The position numbers and the translations under genes were made by a program. A stretch of 64,000 nt of DNA, taken from contig NZ_JFHE01000029.1 of NCBI RefSeq assembly GCF_000698555.1, positions 1-64,000 of the forward strand. Direction: 5' to 3'. The notes beneath the pieces were generated by a model that saw only the letters and a list, made by a program, of their open reading frames with translations, had not been told where the DNA came from and did no database searches. Source of the DNA: Caballeronia grimmiae. Its GTDB lineage: Bacteria > Pseudomonadota > Gammaproteobacteria > Burkholderiales > Burkholderiaceae. Positions 47,596-55,035 of the stretch are shown one piece after another (positions within the stretch are counted from its first letter, which is position 1; each line of letters opens with the position of its first letter).

Positions 47596-48723
47596 CTATG
47601 CGCGCATGTCGAACCCGGCGAGATACGCCTTCGCGTCGCTGCCGTCCCATACGCGGCCGTCGCACAACGTCGAGATTCGACGCTCGGCGGGAAGCGCGAC
47701 GCCTGCTTCCTGCGCCGCCTGCGCATACAGCGCGGTCTGGTTGACGGCTGCGGCGACGGCGTCGTCGTCGCCATTGCCTGAGAGCATGCCCCATCGACGA
47801 TACTGCGTGATGAACCACAGGCCGTCGGACACGCGCGGATAGTTCACCGCGCCACCATCGAAGAAACGCAGCGGCGCGACGCCCTCGACAGGCCCGAGCC
47901 GCGACGCGATCAGCTCACGCGGCACGCCGAGCAAGCCGGACGCCGCCAGCGCGTCCGCGATTTCCAGCCGATGCTCCTGCGCATCCACCCATTCGCATGC
48001 GTCGAGCATCGTGCGAACGAGCGCGCGGGCCGTGTTCGGATACAGCGCGACGAAATCCCGCCGGCACGCGAGCACTTTCTCCGGGTGATCCGGCCAGATC
48101 TCGCTCGTATGGACGACCGTGCGCCCCGCGCCGCGCGCCTCGGCCACCGCATGCCACGGTTCGCCCGCGCAGAAACCGTCGAGCGCGCCTTCGACGAGCG
48201 CATCGGCCATGCGCGGCGGCGGGATCACGACGCTGCGCACGTCCGAAAGCGGATGCACGCCCTGCGTCGCGAGCCAGTAGTAGAGCCACATCGCGTGCGT
48301 GCCGGTCGGGAACGTCTGCGCGAGCACCGGGGGGCGTCCGAGCGACGCGAGTGCGTCTTTCACGCTCGCGCCCCGCTCGATGGCGTCCGCAAGCGGACTC
48401 GACAGCGTGATCGCCTGACCGTTGCGGTTGAGCACCATCAGCACGGCCATGTCCGCCCGCGGCCCGCCGATGCCCAGTTGCACGCCGTAGACGAGCCCGT
48501 ACAGCGCGTGAGCGGCGTCGAGTTCGCCCGACAGCAGCTTGTCGCGCACCGCCGCCCACGAGGGCTGCCGGCACAGTTCGATACTGATGCCATGCCGCCG
48601 CCCCATGTCGCGCAAAGCGGCGGCGGCGAGCGGCGCGGCGTCGCTCAGGGCGACGAAGCCGAGCCGCACATGCGGGCGTTCGGGCGTGAGGCTGGCGGAA
48701 GGAGGCGTGACAGGCGAATTCAT
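47596..48723 (-). CDS. nasS: NasS, nitrate/nitrite-sensing regulator (NrtA/CmpA-like)
   Basis: A 375-residue protein of the nitrate-binding NrtA/CmpA family (VRLGFVALSDAAPLAAAALRDMGRRHGISIELCRQPSW; GELDAAHALYGLVYGVQLGIGGP; GFCAGEPWH; NYPRVSDGLWFITQYRRWG). It has no signal peptide, which distinguishes the cytosolic sensor NasS from transport subunits, and no transporter genes adjoin it. In characterised systems NasS holds the antiterminator NasT inactive until nitrate or nitrite binds. The gene lies 19 bp downstream of nasT. Start 48723 is the first ATG giving the family N-terminus; an upstream ATG at 48762 is less likely. Confidence 0.92.
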   Translation of the reverse strand: MNSPVTPPSASLTPERPHVRLGFVALSDAAPLAAAALRDMGRRHGISIELCRQPSWAAVRDKLLSGELDAAHALYGLVYGVQLGIGGPRADMAVLMVLNRNGQAITLSSPLADAIERGASVKDALASLGRPPVLAQTFPTGTHAMWLYYWLATQGVHPLSDVRSVVIPPPRMADALVEGALDGFCAGEPWHAVAEARGAGRTVVHTSEIWPDHPEKVLACRRDFVALYPNTARALVRTMLDACEWVDAQEHRLEIADALAASGLLGVPRELIASRLGPVEGVAPLRFFDGGAVNYPRVSDGLWFITQYRRWGMLSGNGDDDAVAAAVNQTALYAQAAQEAGVALPAERRISTLCDGRVWDGSDAKAYLAGFDMRA

Positions 48724-48742
48724 GGATGCTCGGGGTTCTTGA

Positions 48743-49318
48743 TTACCGCAGCAGATCGGCAAGCGAAAGAAGCTGGCGCGCGATCTCGGCGACTTTGACG
48801 CCCTGATCCATCGCGCGCTTGCGTAGGGTGGCGTAAGCGTCGTTCTCCGACATGCCGCGCCGTTCCATCAGGAGCCGCTTCGCCCGGTCGATGACCTTGC
48901 GTTCCGCCAGTTCGCTTTCGACTTGCTCGAGCCGCTGACGCAACTGCGCTTCATGCGCGAAGCGGGCAAGCGCGACTTCGATGATCGGCGCGAGCCGCTC
49001 CGGCGCGAGACCTTCGACGGAATACGCGGTCACGCCCGCACCAACCGCCGCGCGGATGAACTGCTGGTCCGCGTCGTTGCTGAACATCAGCACGGGACGC
49101 GGCGCGGCCTTGTTCATCACCGCGAGCTGTTCGAGCGTGTCGCGCGAAGGCGAGTCCGTATCGATGATGACGACGTCCGGCTTCTGACTCTCCACGGCCG
49201 CATGCAACTGAGCGGGCGCGGCAGCTTCCGCGAGCATCTCATAGCCGAGACGCGCGAGCTGGTCGCGCAGATCGCCGATGGGCTTGTCGGTGTCGGTGAC
49301 GAGAAGAACGCGAAGCAT
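48743..49318 (-). CDS. nasT: NasT, ANTAR-domain transcription antiterminator
   Basis: A 191-residue protein: a receiver-like N-terminal domain (about 1-118; LRVLLVTDTDKP, PDVVIIDTDSPSRD), then a coiled linker and an ANTAR domain (about 130-188; ELAERKVIDRAKRLLMERRGMSENDAYATLRKRAMDQGVKVAEIARQLL). ANTAR domains bind tandem RNA hairpins with hexaloops carrying A1 and G4 and so prevent termination. Such hairpins are present in both nearby nas leaders (50258-50316 minus, 50663-50751 plus). NasS-NasT pairs respond to nitrate. The gene is preceded by the methyltransferase gene 95 bp upstream on the same strand. Confidence 0.95.
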   Translation of the reverse strand: MLRVLLVTDTDKPIGDLRDQLARLGYEMLAEAAAPAQLHAAVESQKPDVVIIDTDSPSRDTLEQLAVMNKAAPRPVLMFSNDADQQFIRAAVGAGVTAYSVEGLAPERLAPIIEVALARFAHEAQLRQRLEQVESELAERKVIDRAKRLLMERRGMSENDAYATLRKRAMDQGVKVAEIARQLLSLADLLR

Positions 49319-49413
49319 CGTGAGGCGTTTAGAGGTGTATCCGTTCGTTGGACTTTAGCGCGATGCACCTTCGCTGAACATCTGGCCGAATGGCATAGGC
49401 CGAATCACGCGGA

Positions 49414-50178
49414 TCATGCCGCGTGCGCCATGCCGTGACCCTGGCGTTCGCGCTGCGCCGAAAATTCGGCGGCTTCGCCTATCGCCGCGCCCACGAAAAT
49501 GACGGCGGGGCTGCCGAGGCGGGCGGCGGCTGCGTCGTCGGCGAGACGCCCGAGCGTCGTCACGAGCCGCTTCTCTTTCGACGATCCCGCGTGCTGCACG
49601 ACCGCCGCGGGCGTCGTCGCCGGCAGCGCGTCGAGCAAGCTCTGCGCGATGCCGGCGATGCGGCTCATGCCCATATAGATCGCGAGCGTCATGCCGGTGG
49701 CCGCGAGCGCGCGCCAGTCGGGCTCGCTGTGATCCTGCATGTGCGCGGTGACGAACGTCACGCCCTGGCAATGATCGCGATGCGTGAGCGAAATGCCCAG
49801 GCCCGCCGCCGCCGCGAATCCCGACGACACGCCGTTCACGATATCGACCGTGATCCCCGCATCGCGCAAGGCGGCGATCTCTTCGCCTGCGCGGCCAAAC
49901 AGCAGCGCGTCGCCGCCCTTTGCGCGCACCACGTGCAGCCCCTTTCGCGCATAACGCAGCATGAGGCGCTGAATGAACGCTTGCGGCGTGGACTTGCAGC
50001 CGCCGCGCTTGCCGACGCGAATCACGCGAGCTTGCGGCGCGAGCGTCACGATGTCCGCGTTGGCGAGGTCGTCGACGAGCAGGACATCGGCGGCGGCGAG
50101 CGTTTTCGCGGCGCGGATCGTCAGCAGGTCGAGATCGCCGGGGCCTGCACTGAGAAGGGTGACTTTTCCGGAGGTCAT
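49414..50178 (-). CDS. cobA: uroporphyrinogen-III C-methyltransferase (SUMT, CobA type)
   Basis: A 254-residue SAM-dependent methyltransferase: VTLLSAGPGDLDLLTIRAAKTLAAADVLLVDDL at the start, VRVGKRGGCKSTPQAFIQRLMLRYARKGLHVVRAKGGDALLFGRAGEE, GVSSGFAAAAGLGISLTHRDH and TLAIYMGMSR. It makes precorrin-2, the precursor of siroheme, which NirB needs. The ATG at 50178 is preferred over an upstream in-frame start because a ribosome-binding-like region and the leader structure end before it. It is the first gene of the leftward operon and should be induced together with nitrite reductase. Confidence 0.93.
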   Translation of the reverse strand: MTSGKVTLLSAGPGDLDLLTIRAAKTLAAADVLLVDDLANADIVTLAPQARVIRVGKRGGCKSTPQAFIQRLMLRYARKGLHVVRAKGGDALLFGRAGEEIAALRDAGITVDIVNGVSSGFAAAAGLGISLTHRDHCQGVTFVTAHMQDHSEPDWRALAATGMTLAIYMGMSRIAGIAQSLLDALPATTPAAVVQHAGSSKEKRLVTTLGRLADDAAAARLGSPAVIFVGAAIGEAAEFSAQRERQGHGMAHAA

Positions 50179-50233
50179 CGTCGTGTCGTGTTTGCTTGTA
50201 TCGGGAGACGGTTCGACCCGGCGAACACGCAAA

Positions 50234-50263
50234 GCGTCCGCTCGTGTCGGGCACGAGGGACGC
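50234..50263 (-). terminator. hairpin in the cobA-nasT-nasS leader, mutually exclusive with ANTAR hairpin 2
   Basis: On the minus strand GCGTCC-CTCGTG pairs with CACGAG-(C)-GGACGC around a CCCGA loop: 12 bp with one bulged C. It is followed by only three U (TTTG), so it is weak as an intrinsic terminator. Its 5' arm GCGTCC overlaps the 3' side of the second ANTAR hairpin, so only one of the two can form. The same arrangement exists in the rightward nas leader. Confidence 0.55.
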
Positions 50264-50316
50264 CATTGTCCTGAGTTCCATGTTCTTGTGTTGCCGCCAG
50301 CGCCGTTGCCGGTGGC
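50258..50316 (-). promoter_or_regulatory. ANTAR-type antitermination RNA element of the cobA-nasT-nasS operon
   Basis: Read on the minus strand from about +1 (50317), hairpin 1 is CCGGC-AACGGC-GCTGG (50297-50312) with an outer GCC/GGC pairing. Hairpin 2 is GGAC-AATGGC-GTCC (50258-50271). Both loops are hexanucleotides with A at position 1 and G at position 4, the signature bound by ANTAR proteins. The linker is 21 nt. The 3' side of hairpin 2 is shared with the downstream terminator-like stem. Confidence 0.75.
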
Positions 50317-50327
50317 GCTTTCACCAA

Positions 50328-50343
50328 TGCAATAAGCGGGCCA
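50328..50343 (-). promoter_or_regulatory. sigma-54 promoter of the cobA-nasT-nasS operon
   Basis: Minus-strand TGGCCCG-CTTA-TTGCA is a full match to the -24/-12 consensus and has the same fixed bases as the amt promoter. The predicted start, about 50317, is immediately before the first ANTAR hairpin. Confidence 0.8.
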
Positions 50344-50387
50344 TTTCAGCGCGATAAGGCTTTACGGCATGTCCTTTTCTTGAACGC

Positions 50388-50422
50388 GCACCGATCATGC
50401 GCGAGACGCACCCGTGCGGCGC
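50388..50422. promoter_or_regulatory. two tandem NtrC-like sites upstream of the leftward nas promoter
   Basis: GCACC-GATCA-TGCGC (50388-50402) and GCACC-CGTGC-GGCGC (50408-50422) resemble the NtrC half-site pair GCACC-N5-GGTGC at 8 and 9 of 10 fixed positions. They lie about 71-105 bp upstream of the predicted leftward start, a normal enhancer distance, and are 20 bp apart. GC-rich sequence makes chance matches possible. Confidence 0.4.
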
Positions 50423-50517
50423 GTGGATGCCTCCATCGGGTGATCGTCGAACGGGCTAACCGGATCGTACAAAGTTCGGAGACACAAGCGACCACCGCAC
50501 GTCATCAGTGCTGCGTC

Positions 50518-50532
50518 GCACCACGCCTGTGC
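50518..50532. promoter_or_regulatory. NtrC-like site upstream of the rightward nas promoter
   Basis: GCACC-ACGCC-TGTGC matches GCACC-N5-GGTGC at 9 of 10 fixed positions. Its distance from the predicted rightward start (about 127-141 bp) suits an enhancer for a sigma-54 promoter. Confidence 0.4.
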
Positions 50533-50632
50533 CGCGCCGCATCACAAAGCTGCGTGATTGCGATGCCCGCGCTCAGTGCACGCATCGCGCAAAGCCATGC
50601 CGCATAAGGCTCTCAGCCTGATGCAACGCGCA

Positions 50633-50648
50633 TGGCATAGGCCTTGCC
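50633..50648 (+). promoter_or_regulatory. sigma-54 promoter of the nitrate assimilation operon
   Basis: TGGCATA-GGCC-TTGCC keeps the invariant GG and GC elements at the exact 12-bp separation and most flanking consensus bases. The predicted start is near 50659, 4 nt before the first ANTAR hairpin. Confidence 0.75.
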
Positions 50649-50662
50649 TTTAGTCCTGCCAT

Positions 50663-50751
50663 CGGATCAACGGCGATCCGTCCTGAACATAGCGCCCCGG
50701 CTTCGTAGAGCCAGACGGGCATTGGACAACGGCGTCCCCCGCATCTGGCTC
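50663..50751 (+). promoter_or_regulatory. ANTAR-type antitermination RNA element of the nas operon
   Basis: Hairpin 1 is CGGATC-AACGGC-GATCCG (50663-50680). Hairpin 2 has an inner stem GGAC-AACGGC-GTCC (50724-50737), extended by CGGG/CCCG and an outer GAGCCAGA/TCTGGCTC (50708-50751). The two hexaloops are identical and have A1 and G4, as ANTAR-binding RNAs require. NasT, encoded 1.4 kb away, is the expected ligand. Confidence 0.88.
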
Positions 50752-50784
50752 GAAAGGCTCGGTGCGCGGGACGCCTTTCTTTTT
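50731..50784 (+). terminator. intrinsic terminator in the nas leader, competing with ANTAR hairpin 2
   Basis: GGCGTCCC (50731-50738) pairs perfectly with GGGACGCC (50768-50775), and CGC/GCG extends the stem past one C-C mismatch. TTTCTTTTT follows (50776-50784). The 5' arm consists of hexaloop and stem bases of ANTAR hairpin 2, so NasT holding that hairpin would prevent termination. It ends 12 nt before the transporter ATG. Confidence 0.85.
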
Positions 50785-50796
50785 GCGACCAAGAGA

Positions 50797-52122
50797 ATGG
50801 ATAAAGCCACCCGAATCGATCTCTTCAGCATGCGCAGTGCGCCGATGCGCGCGTTCCATCTCACGTGGATGGCGTTCTTCGTATGCTTCTTCGCATGGTT
50901 CGCATGCGCGCCGCTGATGCCGCTCATCAAGCGCGAATATGGCTTGAACGCGGATCAAATCGCGAACATCAACATCGCGGCGGTGGCGGTGACCATTCTC
51001 GTGCGTCTCGTCGTCGGCCCGATGTGCGATCGCTTCGGCCCGCGCAAGGTGTACAGCGCGCTGTTGCTCGCCGGTGCGTTGCCCGTGATCGGCGCGGCGC
51101 TGTCGACGGGATATGACAGCTTTCTCTGGTGCCGTCTCGCGATTGGCGCAATCGGCGCGAGCTTCGTCATCACGCAATACCACACGTCGGTGATGTTCGC
51201 GCCGAACGTCGTCGGCACCGCGAACGCGACGACCGCCGGCTGGGGCAATGCGGGCGCGGGCGCGGCGCAGGCCATCGTGCCGCTTCTCGTCGCCGCGGCG
51301 ATCGTGCTGGGTGCGGGCGAGGCATCGGCATGGCGCATCGCGCTGATCGTGCCGGGCATCGCGATGCCGGTCATGGCGTTCTTCTACTGGCGCTACACGC
51401 AGGACTGCCCGCAAGGCGATTTCGCGGAGTTGCGCCGTGCGGGCATCGCCATCGACGGCGGCAAGAAAGGCGGCTGGGCCAGCTTCGTCACCGCCTGCAC
51501 GAACTATCGCGTGTGGATGCTCTTCGTGACGTATGGCGCGTGCTTCGGCGTCGAAGTGTTCATCCATAACATCGCGGCCGTGTACTACGTCGATCACTTC
51601 AAGCTCACGCTCGGCGAAGCGGGCATGGCGGCGGGCAGCTTCGGACTGCTTGCGCTGTTCGCTCGCGCGCTGGGCGGCTGGCTTTCCGACAAGGCCGCCG
51701 CGAAACGCGGCCTCGATATTCGCGCGACGCTGCTGTTCGCGCTGATCGCGGGCGAAGGCATCGGACTCTATGCCTTTGCGCATGCGGGCAGCGCGGCGCT
51801 CGCCATCATCGCGATGCTCGTGTTCGGTCTCTTCACGCACATGGCCTGCGGCGCGACGTATGCGCTCGTGCCGTTCATCGACCGCAAGGCGCTCGGCGGC
51901 GTGGCAGGCGTGATCGGCGCGGGCGGCAACGTCGGCGCGGTGGCGGCGGGCTTCCTGATGAAAGGCGTCGGCGATGTGCAGCAGACGCTGTCGCTGCTCG
52001 GCGTGCTCGTCGCCGGTTCCGCGCTGTGTGCGCTCGCCGTGCGCTTCTCCCCCGAACACAAGGCGCGCGAAGCCGCGCTGCGCGAAAGCGCACTCGCCGT
52101 CAACAACAGCGTCGCCCACTGA
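50797..52122 (+). CDS. nitrate/nitrite transporter of the NarK/NasA group (major facilitator)
   Basis: A 441-residue membrane protein with twelve predicted helices and both nitrate-signature motifs: TAGWGNAGAGAAQ in helix 5 and GAGGNVGAVAAGF in helix 11. It also has the MFS loop motif GPMCDRFGPRK. It would import nitrate for assimilation. The ATG at 50797 (AAGAGA upstream) is the first usable start after the leader terminator; the frame open to 50644 covers the RNA structures and is not coding. nirB begins 14 bp after its stop. Regulation: sigma-54/NtrC for initiation and NasT antitermination. Confidence 0.93.
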   Translation: MDKATRIDLFSMRSAPMRAFHLTWMAFFVCFFAWFACAPLMPLIKREYGLNADQIANINIAAVAVTILVRLVVGPMCDRFGPRKVYSALLLAGALPVIGAALSTGYDSFLWCRLAIGAIGASFVITQYHTSVMFAPNVVGTANATTAGWGNAGAGAAQAIVPLLVAAAIVLGAGEASAWRIALIVPGIAMPVMAFFYWRYTQDCPQGDFAELRRAGIAIDGGKKGGWASFVTACTNYRVWMLFVTYGACFGVEVFIHNIAAVYYVDHFKLTLGEAGMAAGSFGLLALFARALGGWLSDKAAAKRGLDIRATLLFALIAGEGIGLYAFAHAGSAALAIIAMLVFGLFTHMACGATYALVPFIDRKALGGVAGVIGAGGNVGAVAAGFLMKGVGDVQQTLSLLGVLVAGSALCALAVRFSPEHKAREAALRESALAVNNSVAH

Positions 52123-52136
52123 GGCAAGGTCCAGTC

Positions 52137-54677
52137 ATGAAAATCGTCGTCATCGGCCACGGCATGGTCGGCCACAAGTTCCTCGAGTGTCTCGCGCAGA
52201 GCAGCAACGATGCGCTGCATGTCACCGTCGTGTGCGAAGAGCCGCGTGCCGCATACGATCGCGTGCGTCTGTCGGAGTTCTTCGCGGGCAAGTCCGCGGA
52301 CGATCTTTCGCTCGTCGAAGAGGGCTTCTTCGAGCGCAGCGGTTATGCGCTGAAGCTGAACGCGAAGGCCACGTCGATTGATCGCGCGGCGCGCACGGTC
52401 ACGGTATCGACCGGGGAGACGCTTGCGTACGACAAGCTCGTGATAGCAACCGGCTCGTACCCGTTCGTGCCGCCGGTCGAAGGGCGGGAGCGCGATGGAT
52501 GCTTCGTCTACCGAACGATCGAAGATCTCGAAGCGATGCAGGCGTTCGGCGCCCGCGCGAAAACAGGCACGGTGATCGGCGGCGGACTGCTCGGACTCGA
52601 AGCCGCGAAGGCGCTGCGTGACATGGGGTTGACCACGCATGTCGTCGAATTTGCGCCGCGCCTGATGGCGGTGCAAGTCGATGAAGGCGGCGGGCGCGTC
52701 TTGCGCAGCAAGATCGAAGAACTGGGCGTGACGGTGCATACGAACCGCAACACGCTTGCCATCGTCGATGGCGAAGACGCCGTGAATCGCATGAACTTCG
52801 CGGATGGCGGGCATCTCGACACGGACATGATCGTGTTCTCGGCGGGTATTCGTCCGCGCGACGATATCGCGCGTGCAGCGGGACTCGAGATCGGTCCGCG
52901 CGGCGGCATCCTCATCGACGACGCATGCCGCACGAGCGATGCGGACATCTACGCCATCGGTGAATGCGCGTTGTGGCAGGGCCAGTTGTTCGGACTGGTC
53001 GCGCCGGGCTACGACATGGCGCGCATCGTCGCAAAACGAATTATGGGCGACGAAGCCGCGTTCGCCGGTGCGGACATGAGCACAAAACTCAAGCTGATGG
53101 GCGTGGATGTCGCGAGCATCGGCGATGCACACGGCAAGACGCCGGGCAGCCGTTCGTACCAGTTCAGCGACGAGCGCAAGCAGGTGTACAAGAAGCTCGT
53201 CGTGTCCGGTTGCGGCAAGTATCTGCTGGGCGGCGTGATGGTCGGCGATGCAGCCGAATACGGCACGCTGCTGCAAATGATGCTGAACAGGATCGAGCTG
53301 CCCGAAGCGCCCGAGTTCCTGATCCTTCCGCAAAGCGACGGCAAGGCGAGACCTGCGCTCGGCGTCGAAGCATTGCCCGATGCCGCGCAGATTTGCTCGT
53401 GCAACAACGTGAGCAAAGCTGAAATCTGCGCGGCCGTGTGCGCGGGCGCAACGAGTATCGGCGCGTTGAAGAGCGCGTGCAAAGCAGGCGCGTCGTGCGG
53501 CGGCTGTGTGCCGCTCGTCACGCAGGTGATGAAGTCGGAGATGGCGCGTCAGGGACTCGCCGTGAACAACCATCTGTGCGAGCACTTCCCTTATTCGCGG
53601 CAGGAGCTGTATCACATTGCGCGCGTGGAAGGGCATCGCACGTTCGCATCGCTGCTTGCCAAGCATGGCAAAGGACTCGGTTGCGATATCTGCAAGCCGG
53701 CCGTGGCGAACATTCTCGCTTCGTGCTGGAACGAATTCGTGCTGAAGAAAGAGCACGCGAGCCTGCAGGATTCCAACGACTACTACCTCGCCAATATCCA
53801 GCGCGACGGCACGTACTCGGTGGTGCCGCGCATGCCGGGCGGCGAAGTGACGCCGGATGGACTCATCGCGGTCGGGCAGATTGCGAAGAAATACGGTCTT
53901 TATACGAAGATCACCGGCGGTCAGCGTGTCGATATGTTCGGCGCGCGCGTCGAGCAACTGCCGCTCATCTGGGAAGAACTGATCGCAGCGGGCTTCGAGT
54001 CGGGGCATGCCTATGGCAAGGCGCTGCGCACGGTGAAGTCGTGCGTCGGTTCGACGTGGTGCCGCTATGGCGTCGGCGATTCGGTCGGGCTCGCGGTCGA
54101 ACTGGAGAACCGCTACAAGGGCCTGCGCACGCCGCACAAGATCAAGTTCGGCGTGTCGGGCTGCACGCGCGAATGCGCTGAAGCGCAGGGCAAGGACATC
54201 GGCGTTATCGCGACGGAGAAGGGCTGGAACCTCTATGTCTGCGGCAACGGCGGCATGAAGCCGCGTCATGCCGAACTGCTCGCGTCGGATCTCGATCAGG
54301 ACACGCTAGTGCGTTATATCGACCGCTTCCTGATGTTCTATGTGCGCACGGCGGATCGGCTGCAGCGCACGAGCGTATGGCGCGACAACCTCGAAGGCGG
54401 CCTCGATTATCTGATCGATGTCGTCGTGAACGACAAGCTCGATATCGCCGCCGAACTCGAAGCCGAGATGCAGCATGTCGTCGACAGCTACGAGGACGAG
54501 TGGAAGAAGGCCGTCACCGATCCCGATACGCGCAAGCGCTTCCGTCACTTCGTGAACAGCGACGAGCGCGATGCGAACGTTCGCTTCGTCGAAGAGCGCG
54601 GCCAGATTCGTCCTGCGACGCCTGAAGAACGCACGATGAAGCGCATCGATATTCCCGTAGTCGTTGAAACCGTCTGA
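52137..54677 (+). CDS. nirB: assimilatory nitrite reductase large subunit NirB
   Basis: An 846-residue NAD(P)H-dependent siroheme enzyme reducing nitrite to ammonium. N-terminal FAD/NAD domains (about 1-330; VVIGHGMVGHKFLE, IGGGLLGLEAAKAL, YAIGECALW) are followed by a BFD-type [2Fe-2S] domain (about 418-470; C420, C422 and the CGGC pair) and a nitrite/sulfite reductase half with the siroheme/4Fe-4S cysteines C636, C642, C676 and C680. Only one BFD cluster was noticed; a CDIC pair near 519-522 may belong to a second. The ATG at 52137 gives the standard NirB N-terminus. It depends on CobA-derived siroheme. Confidence 0.96.
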   Translation: MKIVVIGHGMVGHKFLECLAQSSNDALHVTVVCEEPRAAYDRVRLSEFFAGKSADDLSLVEEGFFERSGYALKLNAKATSIDRAARTVTVSTGETLAYDKLVIATGSYPFVPPVEGRERDGCFVYRTIEDLEAMQAFGARAKTGTVIGGGLLGLEAAKALRDMGLTTHVVEFAPRLMAVQVDEGGGRVLRSKIEELGVTVHTNRNTLAIVDGEDAVNRMNFADGGHLDTDMIVFSAGIRPRDDIARAAGLEIGPRGGILIDDACRTSDADIYAIGECALWQGQLFGLVAPGYDMARIVAKRIMGDEAAFAGADMSTKLKLMGVDVASIGDAHGKTPGSRSYQFSDERKQVYKKLVVSGCGKYLLGGVMVGDAAEYGTLLQMMLNRIELPEAPEFLILPQSDGKARPALGVEALPDAAQICSCNNVSKAEICAAVCAGATSIGALKSACKAGASCGGCVPLVTQVMKSEMARQGLAVNNHLCEHFPYSRQELYHIARVEGHRTFASLLAKHGKGLGCDICKPAVANILASCWNEFVLKKEHASLQDSNDYYLANIQRDGTYSVVPRMPGGEVTPDGLIAVGQIAKKYGLYTKITGGQRVDMFGARVEQLPLIWEELIAAGFESGHAYGKALRTVKSCVGSTWCRYGVGDSVGLAVELENRYKGLRTPHKIKFGVSGCTRECAEAQGKDIGVIATEKGWNLYVCGNGGMKPRHAELLASDLDQDTLVRYIDRFLMFYVRTADRLQRTSVWRDNLEGGLDYLIDVVVNDKLDIAAELEAEMQHVVDSYEDEWKKAVTDPDTRKRFRHFVNSDERDANVRFVEERGQIRPATPEERTMKRIDIPVVVETV

Positions 54678-54693
54678 ACGAGAGGACCACACC

Positions 54694-55035
54694 ATGAACG
54701 ATCGCATCGAACAGGACTGGACGCCCATCTGCGCACTCGACGACATCGTCCCGGACACGGGCGTCTGCGCGCTCGTCAACGGCGCACAAGTGGCCGTGTT
54801 TCACGTCGCGGGCGATTCGTCCGTGTATGCCATCGACAACTTCGATCCGCATTCGCAAGCGGCCGTGTTGTCGCGCGGCATCGTCGGGAGCGTGGGTGAG
54901 CGCATCGTCGTCGCGTCGCCGATCTACAAGCAGCACTTCGATCTGCGCACGGGCGAATGCCTCGAAGCGCCCGAGCGTTCGGTGAATGCGTATCGCGCGC
55001 GCGTCGCGGCCGGCAAGGTCTGGATCGCGGCATGA
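54694..55035 (+). CDS. nirD: nitrite reductase small subunit NirD
   Basis: A 113-residue protein with the Rieske-like fold of NirD: WTPICALDDIVPDTGVCALVNGAQVAVFHV, VYAIDNFDPHSQAAVLSRGIVGSVGERIVVASPIYKQHFDLRTGEC. The CxH pairs that bind a Rieske cluster are absent, as is normal for NirD. It supports NirB in nitrite reduction. The start has AGAGGAC upstream, and the gene follows nirB by 16 bp. The stop overlaps the next start (ATGA). Confidence 0.93.
   Translation: MNDRIEQDWTPICALDDIVPDTGVCALVNGAQVAVFHVAGDSSVYAIDNFDPHSQAAVLSRGIVGSVGERIVVASPIYKQHFDLRTGECLEAPERSVNAYRARVAAGKVWIAA

Noticed and set aside
50753..50778. AAAGGC/GCCTTT as the nas leader terminator
   Set aside because: Possible but weaker; GGCGTCCC/GGGACGCC (50731-50775) is longer, ends at the same U-tract and competes with ANTAR hairpin 2, so it is the better model.
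51768..54269. 833-codon open frame on the minus strand
   Set aside because: Lies opposite narK-type transporter and nirB, is Arg/His/Ala/Asp-rich without any domain, and is a mirror frame produced by the codon bias of the real genes.
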